15,664 nucleotides of DNA, from positions 1-15,664 of the forward strand of contig JADGNL010000034.1 in NCBI GenBank assembly GCA_017883495.1. Direction: 5' to 3'. Positions within the stretch are counted from its first letter, which is position 1, and every line of letters starts with the position of its first letter. Made by a program: the position numbers and the translations under genes. Below, one piece after another: positions 1 to 6,408 of the stretch. The stretch comes from Methanomicrobiales archaeon. GTDB lineage: Archaea > Halobacteriota > Methanomicrobia > Methanomicrobiales > Methanospirillaceae. The notes below the pieces were generated by a model. It did no database searches, was not told the DNA's origin, and saw only the letters and a list, made by a program, of their open reading frames with translations.

Positions 1-2
1 CG

Positions 3-113
3 AGGACCACGGTCACAACTGCGAAGCCGACCACGGAAGCGCCGAAAACCACCGTTCCGATACCCGTGACGACAGCGGCCACGACCGTCCCCACACCCCC
101 GATGGGGTTCTGA
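3..113 (+). CDS. C-terminal end of a Thr/Pro-rich (probably surface or secreted) protein, partial
   Basis: The first bases read in frame 3 without a stop until TGA at 111-113, giving 36 residues. Thirteen of them are Thr, mostly as TT pairs spaced by Pro, Val, Ala and Lys, and the tail ends in PPMGF. Thr-rich tails and linkers of this kind are typical of secreted or cell-surface proteins of Methanomicrobiales and Methanosarcinales, where they act as a glycosylatable stalk; that role is inferred. No membrane anchor or sorting helix follows the stalk, so it may be the free end of the protein or a linker after an upstream domain. The 5' end lies outside the window, so the domain that would name the protein is not visible. 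The T/A tract just downstream agrees with a gene end here. Confidence 0.6.
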   Translation, partial: RTTVTTAKPTTEAPKTTVPIPVTTAATTVPTPPMGF

Positions 114-125
114 GAACAATACCTC

Positions 126-138
126 TTTTTAAAAAAAA
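126..138. terminator. Two-way T/A-tract terminator between convergent genes
   Basis: Five T (126-130) followed directly by eight A (131-138) stand in the 42-base gap between two convergent gene ends. Read on the plus strand the T run lies 13 bases after the Thr-rich gene stop. Read on the minus strand the A run becomes eight T, 17 bases after the GHMP gene stop. Archaeal RNA polymerase terminates at short T tracts, so one element can serve both genes. It is the longest A/T run in an otherwise GC-rich window. Confidence 0.65.
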
Positions 139-155
139 GGATCTCCGGCGCCGGT

Positions 156-1235
156 TCAGTCGTCGAGGTAGTCGACCAGGATTCCCGTGTTGTCGACCGC
201 AGTCTCGATCGCGACCTCGAGCCCGAGCGGGGCGCACGCTGCCTCGAGCTCCTGCCGCGGCCGCTGCGTGATGACCGCGATCGACGGGCCGACCGACGAC
301 ATGCCCACGAACTCGAACCCGAGCTCGCGAAGCCGGTTCATGTAGGTGTAGATCGCGAAGGTGTGGTGCTCGATCTCGGCTCGCTTGGAGCCGCGGAACT
401 CGATCTCCCAGAGCACGTCCCCGACCTTCCGGACGTCGCCAGCCTCGAGGGCCGGGATCAGGTCCATCAGGAGCAGGTAGGCCTTGAGCTCGCGGTCCTG
501 GTAGTCGAGGGTCCGGGCCCGGTTCATGAGGAGGTCGAACTCCTTCGCGCCGGCCGACGAGATATCGGAGGACGGGATGATGATGTAGACCGTGTAATTC
601 TCCGCGAACGGGTGCTGGTAGACGAGGGTCAGGCGGTCCCCCATCACGGCCATGCCGCCGTAGGTGCTGACCGACGGCCCGACACCGGTCTCGAATCCGA
701 AGGCGATCTCGCCCTCCGCGGTCTCCTCGACGTAGTTGTGGCCGAGGAGGAGGCGGAGCTGGTCGTCCGAGAGGGGCGAGCCCACCGCGGCGTTCAGGGC
801 GTGGGCGAGCGCGATCAGGACCGTGCTCGTCGACCCGAGCCCGACGTGGGGGTGGGCGTGGTGGTCCGCCGCGACGGAGAACCCGCCGGCGTACCCGGTG
901 GCCGCGCGGAAGACCGCGAGGAAGTGGCGCACGATCGGCTCGCGGGCGTAGCGGATCTCGTCGGGGCCGTCCGTGCAGCAGACCTCCACGGTCGTGGGGA
1001 TCGCGATCGCGAACCCGAGCCCGCCGCCGCCCGGCTGCTCGGGCGCGAACCGGTTCATGTCCAGGACGGTCAGGTGGATCCGCGACGGCGCGCGGACGCG
1101 AACCGTGCCGCCGTACGGGTGGAGCTCGCAGGCCCCGTCGAATCCGGGGACCCGGATGTTCTCGCCCGGGGAGAAGGTGCGGAAGTCGTACTCGACCAGG
1201 TCGAGGTCGCCGCCGCGGAGCTTCATGATCGGCAT
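156..1235 (-). CDS. GHMP-superfamily protein, beta-RFAP-synthase-like
   Basis: A 359-residue protein that resembles beta-ribofuranosylaminobenzene 5'-phosphate synthase (MptG), which condenses 4-hydroxybenzoate or 4-aminobenzoate with phosphoribosyl pyrophosphate in methanopterin/sarcinapterin synthesis. Visible family features are APSRIH near residue 49, a GGGGLG stretch, the GHMP glycine loop PHVGLGSTS, and GMSSVGPSIAV near the end. Two things differ from the MptG proteins I remember. About 45 residues precede the APSRIH strand, and the RGG-SGIG-type segment is not evident; GFETGVGPSVSTYGG stands in its place. It may therefore be a divergent MptG or a sister GHMP protein with another substrate. 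The start at 1235 is chosen because GGTGA lies 5 bases upstream; an ATG at 1226 is possible. It begins 5 bases after the DUF2148 stop, so the two genes are almost surely co-transcribed. Soluble cytoplasmic protein. Confidence 0.75.
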   Translation of the reverse strand: MPIMKLRGGDLDLVEYDFRTFSPGENIRVPGFDGACELHPYGGTVRVRAPSRIHLTVLDMNRFAPEQPGGGGLGFAIAIPTTVEVCCTDGPDEIRYAREPIVRHFLAVFRAATGYAGGFSVAADHHAHPHVGLGSTSTVLIALAHALNAAVGSPLSDDQLRLLLGHNYVEETAEGEIAFGFETGVGPSVSTYGGMAVMGDRLTLVYQHPFAENYTVYIIIPSSDISSAGAKEFDLLMNRARTLDYQDRELKAYLLLMDLIPALEAGDVRKVGDVLWEIEFRGSKRAEIEHHTFAIYTYMNRLRELGFEFVGMSSVGPSIAVITQRPRQELEAACAPLGLEVAIETAVDNTGILVDYLDD

Positions 1236-1240
1236 GCGGC

Positions 1241-1789
1241 TCACCGTCCTCCCGAGCGGTCGAAGTAGATGCTCTTGCCCGTGGCCGAGACAGGGATCCC
1301 GTACCCGACCGTGCAGTCCGGCAGCCAGCCCAGTCCCAGCGCCGCGACGCCGGCCGTGTACATGACCCGGTTGTCCAGGTTCAGCAGGGACGCGGTCTTG
1401 ACGGCCGAGCCGACCGCGATTCCCAGGTCCGTGACCTTGAGCACGCAGTTCGGCCCGCCGTACTGTGTCTCGACGGCGACGGCGGCCTCGCGCATGGCAC
1501 CGCAGCCGACGTACCCGCATCCGCCGCAGTCCAGCCCGCAGGTCTCTCCTCCCCGGACGCCGAGCAGGAGGCAGGCCTCGCTGGCGCTGACGTTGCCGGC
1601 ATCCCGCATGAAGATCGGGGAGCCTCCGCGTTCGGTCACGCCGCGCATGGACTCTGCCAGGCGGTCGAGGTCGTCGTCCGCCACCGAGCGGATCACGAGG
1701 GAGTCCACACCCCTCCCTTTCGGCGCGGTCCGCGCCGAGAGGGCCATCAGGTCGCAGGCCATGCGAGCGGCCCGGGACTCATCGTTCAT
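1241..1789 (-). CDS. DUF2148 ferredoxin-domain protein
   Basis: A 182-residue protein matching the DUF2148 family (uncharacterised proteins with a ferredoxin-like domain, common in methanogens and anaerobes). Its cysteine cluster C84-x3-C88-x2-C91-x4-C96, with glycines between, suits one [4Fe-4S] cluster. Around it are the family segments RDAGNVSASEACLLLGVRGG and TDLGIAVGSAVKTAS, and the tail runs YGIPVSATGKSIYFDR. The family has no known reaction; electron transfer or a cluster-dependent enzyme role is inference. No Shine-Dalgarno sequence precedes the ATG at 1789, but a TATA-like TTTTATC (1821-1815) is centred 29 bases upstream, which suggests a leaderless or nearly leaderless mRNA. It is first of a two-gene unit with the GHMP gene (5-base gap). 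The pyrophosphatase gene upstream ends 66 bases before it. Confidence 0.85.
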   Translation of the reverse strand: MNDESRAARMACDLMALSARTAPKGRGVDSLVIRSVADDDLDRLAESMRGVTERGGSPIFMRDAGNVSASEACLLLGVRGGETCGLDCGGCGYVGCGAMREAAVAVETQYGGPNCVLKVTDLGIAVGSAVKTASLLNLDNRVMYTAGVAALGLGWLPDCTVGYGIPVSATGKSIYFDRSGGR

Positions 1790-1814
1790 GCGGAGACGGT
1801 TCGGCTCCCGACGA

Positions 1815-1821
1815 GATAAAA
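1815..1821 (-). promoter_or_regulatory. TATA-like box of the DUF2148-GHMP unit
   Basis: On the minus strand the sequence reads TTTTATC, centred 29 bases before the ATG at 1789. With the usual archaeal spacing of about 25-27 bases from box centre to start, transcription would begin at about 1791, leaving almost no leader. The gap has no ribosome-binding sequence near the ATG, which agrees. Confidence 0.45.
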
Positions 1822-1855
1822 CCGAACGGAACGGCGGCTGCAGGAGAAGCGGAGG

Positions 1856-3490
1856 TCAGGCCGGGAGCTGCCGGAGCAGCTGGCCCAGCCGGGGCACGAA
1901 GTCCTTCTTGCGGCTCATGACCTCCTCGAGTCGGAGGGGCTGATCGTCGAGGCCGAGACGGGCGAGCACCGTGTCGTCGGCCGCCGCGAAGAAGGCGAGG
2001 GATGCGTTCTCGAAGACCGAGGTGTAGAGCGCGACCGCGAGGTCCGCCCGGTTCATCGCCCGGAGTCGGCCGAGCTCGCGCCGGATCTCGGCGCCGTGCG
2101 CCTCGGGGAAGGCGAAGGACGGGACCATCACCTGGGCGATCACCACGTGGCGGCGGAAGAGCGTGTAGGTCTTGGTGTCGCAGGCGAGCTGCTCCTCGAT
2201 CGGGACGTCGTCGACGGCCATCCCCTTCTCGATCAGGCTCGTGCCGAGCGCGACGGGGTCGCGCCCTGCGAGCCCGGCGAGGTACTCGACGGCCCGGCGG
2301 TCGAGCGAGGTCGTGGTCGACATCCGGAGCACGAGCGTGTCCGAGAGGATCCCGCACAGGAGGAGGCCAGCCGTCTGCGGCGACGGGTCGCGACCGGCCT
2401 CCATGAACCGGGTCGTAATGATCGTGCAGGTCGAGCCGACCGGGTCGTTCAGGAACCGGACCGGCTTGAGGGTCGAGATCGCGCCGAGCCGGTGGTGGTC
2501 GATGATCTCCAGGATGTCCGCGTCCTCGATCCCATCCACGGCCTGGGCGGCCTCGTTGTGGTCGAGCAGGATCACGGCCTTCTGGACGTCCTGCATCAGC
2601 GAGGTCCGCGAGAGAAGCCCGAGGTATCGCCCGTCCTCGTCGACGACGCACGCGGTCCGGTACTTCGAGGACGAGACCAGGTGCTTGGCGTGTTCGAGCG
2701 AGTCCTCGAGCGTGACTGTCGGGACGTCGGTCTCCATGATCTGCCCGGCAGGGGCCGAGAGGTGGAGCCGCCGGCCCACGGCGAACGCGTCGAGGCCGGT
2801 CGCGAGGATCGAGACGTTCTGGGCCCGGGCCGCGTTCAGCACGCGCTCGCCGACGGGCGCGCCGTCCGCGACGATCATCGCGGCGATCCCGGCCGAGATC
2901 AGGGTCAGCTGCGCGGGCTCGTTATCCCCGACGATCGCGATGTCGTGGGCGGTCAGGCGCGAGAGCGTGACGTGGAGGGCGTCGATCGCGGTGTAAACCC
3001 GTCCCTCGATCTCCTCGTGCGCGCCGACGAGCACGGTCGCGGAGAGGATCCGGGCCAGCTCCTCGAGCCGCATCGGCGGGACCGAGAGCGACTCCTCCTG
3101 CTGGCCTGTCACGTACGCACGGGCGAGGCCGTACTCGGAGACGAGCCCGGCGAGACGTCCGTCGGTGTCGACGATCGGGATGTTCCGCATGTCGTACTGA
3201 TCCATCAGGGCCGCGACGTCCACGGTCGGGACGTCGGCTCGCGTGGACCGGGTGTCGAGGAATGGGATGTCCGCGACTCCGGGCTCGACCGATTCGATGT
3301 AGACCGGCGGCTCGGCCCGGAACTCGGCAAGCGCCCACCGCGTCTCGGCGCCGACCTCGCCGGCCCGGGCCGGGATGTAGACCCCGGGCTCGTCCATGTT
3401 CAGGAGCTCCGCATACCCGATCACGCTGCAGATCGAGTCCGTGTCGGGCTGCTTGTGCCCGATCACGTAGACGCTATTCATGCCCGCCAT
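1856..3490 (-). CDS. ppaC: Manganese-dependent inorganic pyrophosphatase with CBS and DRTGG domains
   Basis: A 544-residue family II (DHH) pyrophosphatase, which hydrolyses PPi to phosphate in the cytoplasm and pulls biosynthetic reactions forward. The N-terminal metal motif GHKQPDTDS (H12, D16, D18), then DHNE (310-313) and DHH (331-333), bind the metals. The C-terminal DHHA2 domain keeps the substrate-binding SRKK at 526-529. Family members without regulation are about 310 residues long; the extra length here is an insert between the first and second motifs. It holds one CBS repeat (about 70-130), a DRTGG-like domain (about 135-240) and a second CBS repeat (about 245-305). In known bacterial CBS-PPases such inserts sense adenine nucleotides, AMP inhibiting and ATP or diadenosine polyphosphates activating; the same is inferred here. 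The ATG at 3481 (MNSVYVIGHKQ) matches the usual N-terminus as well as 3490 does. Monocistronic by appearance. Confidence 0.93.
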   Translation of the reverse strand: MAGMNSVYVIGHKQPDTDSICSVIGYAELLNMDEPGVYIPARAGEVGAETRWALAEFRAEPPVYIESVEPGVADIPFLDTRSTRADVPTVDVAALMDQYDMRNIPIVDTDGRLAGLVSEYGLARAYVTGQQEESLSVPPMRLEELARILSATVLVGAHEEIEGRVYTAIDALHVTLSRLTAHDIAIVGDNEPAQLTLISAGIAAMIVADGAPVGERVLNAARAQNVSILATGLDAFAVGRRLHLSAPAGQIMETDVPTVTLEDSLEHAKHLVSSSKYRTACVVDEDGRYLGLLSRTSLMQDVQKAVILLDHNEAAQAVDGIEDADILEIIDHHRLGAISTLKPVRFLNDPVGSTCTIITTRFMEAGRDPSPQTAGLLLCGILSDTLVLRMSTTTSLDRRAVEYLAGLAGRDPVALGTSLIEKGMAVDDVPIEEQLACDTKTYTLFRRHVVIAQVMVPSFAFPEAHGAEIRRELGRLRAMNRADLAVALYTSVFENASLAFFAAADDTVLARLGLDDQPLRLEEVMSRKKDFVPRLGQLLRQLPA

Positions 3491-3521
3491 ACCGCTCGGA
3501 TCAACGTTTGCCGTCCGGGTT

Positions 3522-3527
3522 CTTATG
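3522..3527 (-). promoter_or_regulatory. Weak TATA-like box upstream of the pyrophosphatase gene
   Basis: The minus strand reads CATAAG, centred about 34 bases before the ATG at 3490 and 43 before the ATG at 3481. Transcription would start near 3497. The match is short, and the stronger minus-strand TATA at 3600-3591 is an alternative with a leader of roughly 75 bases. Confidence 0.25.
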
Positions 3528-3570
3528 CCTGGGGGTTTGGGGGTCGCACGACGTTGGCACTAAAGAAGTC

Positions 3571-3579
3571 TCTATAAAG
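3571..3579 (+). promoter_or_regulatory. TATA box of the uvrA-uvrC-uvrB operon
   Basis: TCTATAAAG is centred about 34 bases before the uvrA ATG, which predicts a transcript starting near 3600-3603. The leader would be under ten bases and would carry GAGGAGG (3600-3606), a strong Shine-Dalgarno, directly before the start. It is also the left arm of the inverted repeat described at 3571-3601. Confidence 0.5.
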
Positions 3580-3601
3580 TCGGGTGTCCCCTTTATATAG
3601 A
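3571..3601. repeat. Inverted repeat with TATA boxes on both strands, divergent ppaC/uvrA promoter
   Basis: TATAAAG at 3573-3579 and CTTTATA at 3591-3597 form a perfect 7-base inverted repeat around an 11-base GC-rich spacer. The pairing extends to TCTATAAAG against CTTTATATAGA with a two-base bulge. The right arm reads CTATATAAAG on the minus strand, a very good archaeal TATA box facing the pyrophosphatase gene with a start predicted near 3567-3569. The left arm faces uvrA. The arrangement could be two back-to-back promoters, or an operator for a dimeric regulator; sequence alone cannot separate these. Confidence 0.5.
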
Positions 3602-3606
3602 GGAGG
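3600..3606 (+). promoter_or_regulatory. Strong ribosome binding site of uvrA
   Basis: GAGGAGG ends three bases before the ATG at 3610; its first GAGG gives a spacing of six bases. It fixes the start of uvrA and is one of the few clear Shine-Dalgarno sites before a first gene in this window. Confidence 0.75.
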
Positions 3607-3609
3607 ACT

Positions 3610-6408
3610 ATGAAGGAGATCGTCATCAAGGGCGCGCGCGAGCACAACCTCAAGAACGTCGACCTTACACTGCCCCGCGACCGCCTGATCGTCTTCACCG
3701 GGTTGTCGGGCTCGGGCAAATCCACGCTCGCGTTCGACACGCTCTACGCCGAAGGCCAGCGCCGGTACGTCGAGTCGCTCTCGACGTATGCCCGGCAGTT
3801 CCTCGGAGTGATGCACAAGCCCGACGTCGATTCAATCGAGGGACTCTCGCCCGCGATCTCGATCGAGCAGAAGACCACCTCGAAGAACCCCCGGTCGACG
3901 GTCGGCACCACCACCGAGATCTACGACTACCTCCGCCTCCTCTTCGCCCGTGTCGGCGTCCCGTACTGTCCGACCCACAACATCCGGATCGAGACCCAGT
4001 CCCCCGAGCGGATCGCCGACGCGATCCAGAAGGAGAAGCCCGGGACGGTCATGGTCCTGGCCCCGGTGGTGCGGCAGAAGAAGGGGACGTACGGGCAGCT
4101 CCTCAGGGACCTGAACCACGAGGGGTACGCCCGCGCCCGGGTCAACGGCGAGATCCGGAGGACGGACGAGGAGGTCCCGCTCGAGCGTTACCAGAAGCAC
4201 GACATCGAGATCGTGATCGACCGGCTCGAGACGGCCGACCGCTCGCGCCTCGTGGAGGCCGTGGAGAACGCGCTCAAACGGGCCGAGGGGCTCGTGATCG
4301 TCGTGGGCGAGGATGGCGGCGAGACGATGTATTCGTCACTGATGGCCTGCCCCGTCTGCGGCATGGCCTTCGAGGAGCTCCAGCCCCGGATGTTCTCGTT
4401 CAACTCCCCGTTCGGCGCCTGCGAGGAGTGCAACGGGCTCGGGTTCAAGATGGTCTTCGACCCCGACCTGATCATCCCGAACAAGGACCTCTGCATCGTC
4501 GACGGTGCGATCGACCTCTACAAGAACTCGCTCGACGGCTATCGCGGGCAGCTGATCGAGGCCGTCGCCCGCCAGCTCGGGTTCGACCTCTTCACGCCGA
4601 TCTCCGATCTCACGCCCGAGCAGTTCGCCGGGCTGATGTACGGGTCGAAGGAGCGGCTCAACTTCACCATGCGCGCCCGCCGGGGCGACGCCCAGTGGTC
4701 CCACCGGGGCGCCTGGGAGGGGCTGCTCCCCCAGGCCGAGCGGCTGTACGCACAGACCCAGTCCGAGTACCGCAAGCGCGAGCTCGAGCGGTTCATGCGG
4801 GTCTTCGACTGCCCCACCTGCAAGGGCTCCCGCCTGAAGGAGAAGGTGCGGTCGGTCAGGATCGCGGACTCCTCGATCATCGAAGTGACCAACCTCTCGA
4901 TCTCGGCCTGCCTCCGCTTCTTCCGCGAGCTCGAGCTGACGCCGAAGCAGCAGCAGATCGCCCAGCTCGTGATCAAGGAGATCACCGAGCGGCTCGCCTT
5001 CCTCGAGCGCGTCGGCCTGGGATACCTGACCCTCTCGCGCGCGGCCGCGACCCTCTCCGGAGGCGAGGGGCAGCGGATCCGGCTCGCGACCCAGCTCGGT
5101 GCGAACCTGATGGGCGTGCTCTACGTCCTGGACGAGCCCTCCATCGGGCTGCACCAGCGGGACAACCGGCGCCTGATTGACACTCTGGTCGCCCTCCGCG
5201 ACCTCGGCAACACGCTGATCGTGGTCGAGCACGACGAGGACACCATCCGCGCCGCGGACTACGTGATCGACATCGGTCCGGGCGCGGGAGTCCACGGCGG
5301 CCAGATCGTCGCGAAGGGGACGCCCCGCGAGATCGAGCGCTCGACCAACTCGCTCACCGGCCTCTACCTCTCGAAGACCCTGAAGATCGACCTCCCGACC
5401 TGGCGGCGTACGAGCGAGAGCTTCATCCGCATCAAGGGCGCGCGCGAGAACAACCTCAAGAACATCGACGTCGCGATCCCGACCGGCGTCCTGACCGTCG
5501 TGACCGGCGTCTCGGGCTCGGGCAAGTCCACGCTCGTGTACGAGATCCTGTTCAAGGCCCTCCACCGGCAGCTCCTCGGTACCGGCGAGCCGCCGGGCGC
5601 GTACAGCGGGCTCGAGCTCGACGCACCGATCGACAAGGTGATCGTGATCGACCAGTCCCCGATCGGCCGGACGCCGCGTTCGAACCCTGCGACGTACACC
5701 AAGGTCTTCGACGACATCCGGAAGATCTTCGCCGAGACCCAGGAGGCCAAGGTCCGGGGATACGCCCCGGGCCGGTTCTCGTTCAACGTGCGCGGCGGGC
5801 GGTGCGAGGCCTGCCAGGGCGACGGTCTGATCAGGATCGAGATGAACTTCCTGCCCGAGGTCTACATCGAGTGCGAGGAGTGCAAGGGGCGGCGGTACAA
5901 CACCGAGACCCTCGAGGTGAAGTACAAGGGCAAGTCGATCGCGGACGTCCTCGAGATGTCGGTCGAGGAGGCGCTCCACCTCTTCGAGCGGATCCCGACG
6001 ATCCGGAACAAGCTCGAGGTTCTCTCCCGGGTCGGCCTCGATTACATCAAGCTCGGCCAGTCCTCGACCACGCTCTCGGGCGGCGAGGCACAGCGGATCA
6101 AGCTGACCCGCGAGCTCTCCAAGCGCGCGACCGGGAGGACGCTCTACCTCCTGGACGAGCCCACGACCGGGCTCCACTTCCACGACGTCAAGAAACTGAT
6201 CCAGGTCCTCGACGACCTGGTCAAGAAGGGGAACAGCATCCTCGTGATCGAGCACAACCTGGACGTGATCAAGTCGGCCGACTACGTGATCGACCTCGGT
6301 CCCGAGGGCGGCGACGAGGGCGGCGAGGTGGTCGCGATCGGCACGCCCGAGGAGGTCGCGGAGAACCCGCGCTCGTACACGGGCCAGTTCCTGAAACAGG
6401 TGCTATGA
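3610..6408 (+). CDS. uvrA: Excinuclease ABC subunit A, UvrA
   Basis: The damage-recognition ATPase of nucleotide excision repair: a UvrA dimer loads UvrB onto lesions in the cytoplasm. At 932 residues it is full length (E. coli 940). Two ABC modules are intact. The first has Walker A GLSGSGKS at 31-38, a zinc module C247-x2-C250-x20-C271-x2-C274, signature LSGGEGQR near 483, and a LYVLDEPSIGLH Walker B. The second has Walker A GVSGSGKS at 633-640, a zinc finger C732-x2-C735-x19-C755-x2-C758 that contacts DNA, signature LSGGEAQR near 822, and LYLLDEPTTGLH. The start is fixed by GAGGAGG just upstream. It leads an operon and overlaps uvrC by four bases (ATGA). UvrABC is bacterial in origin and is found in many mesophilic methanogens and haloarchaea, probably by ancient transfer; base composition here matches the neighbours. 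Confidence 0.98.
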   Translation: MKEIVIKGAREHNLKNVDLTLPRDRLIVFTGLSGSGKSTLAFDTLYAEGQRRYVESLSTYARQFLGVMHKPDVDSIEGLSPAISIEQKTTSKNPRSTVGTTTEIYDYLRLLFARVGVPYCPTHNIRIETQSPERIADAIQKEKPGTVMVLAPVVRQKKGTYGQLLRDLNHEGYARARVNGEIRRTDEEVPLERYQKHDIEIVIDRLETADRSRLVEAVENALKRAEGLVIVVGEDGGETMYSSLMACPVCGMAFEELQPRMFSFNSPFGACEECNGLGFKMVFDPDLIIPNKDLCIVDGAIDLYKNSLDGYRGQLIEAVARQLGFDLFTPISDLTPEQFAGLMYGSKERLNFTMRARRGDAQWSHRGAWEGLLPQAERLYAQTQSEYRKRELERFMRVFDCPTCKGSRLKEKVRSVRIADSSIIEVTNLSISACLRFFRELELTPKQQQIAQLVIKEITERLAFLERVGLGYLTLSRAAATLSGGEGQRIRLATQLGANLMGVLYVLDEPSIGLHQRDNRRLIDTLVALRDLGNTLIVVEHDEDTIRAADYVIDIGPGAGVHGGQIVAKGTPREIERSTNSLTGLYLSKTLKIDLPTWRRTSESFIRIKGARENNLKNIDVAIPTGVLTVVTGVSGSGKSTLVYEILFKALHRQLLGTGEPPGAYSGLELDAPIDKVIVIDQSPIGRTPRSNPATYTKVFDDIRKIFAETQEAKVRGYAPGRFSFNVRGGRCEACQGDGLIRIEMNFLPEVYIECEECKGRRYNTETLEVKYKGKSIADVLEMSVEEALHLFERIPTIRNKLEVLSRVGLDYIKLGQSSTTLSGGEAQRIKLTRELSKRATGRTLYLLDEPTTGLHFHDVKKLIQVLDDLVKKGNSILVIEHNLDVIKSADYVIDLGPEGGDEGGEVVAIGTPEEVAENPRSYTGQFLKQVL

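Noticed and set aside
2096..3577. A 493-codon plus-strand frame opposite the pyrophosphatase gene
   Set aside because: Antisense shadow: the pyrophosphatase has every catalytic motif in the other strand, while this frame is low-complexity Arg/Asp/Val/Gly.
3592..3599. TTTATATA read as the plus-strand TATA box of uvrA
   Set aside because: It ends only 10 bases before the ATG, so transcription would begin inside the gene; TCTATAAAG at 3571-3579 is better placed, and this box suits the opposite strand.
4336..6255. A 639-codon minus-strand frame opposite uvrA
   Set aside because: It is an antisense shadow of uvrA, rich in Asp, Leu, Glu and Val from complementing its codons; it has no start signal and no domain.
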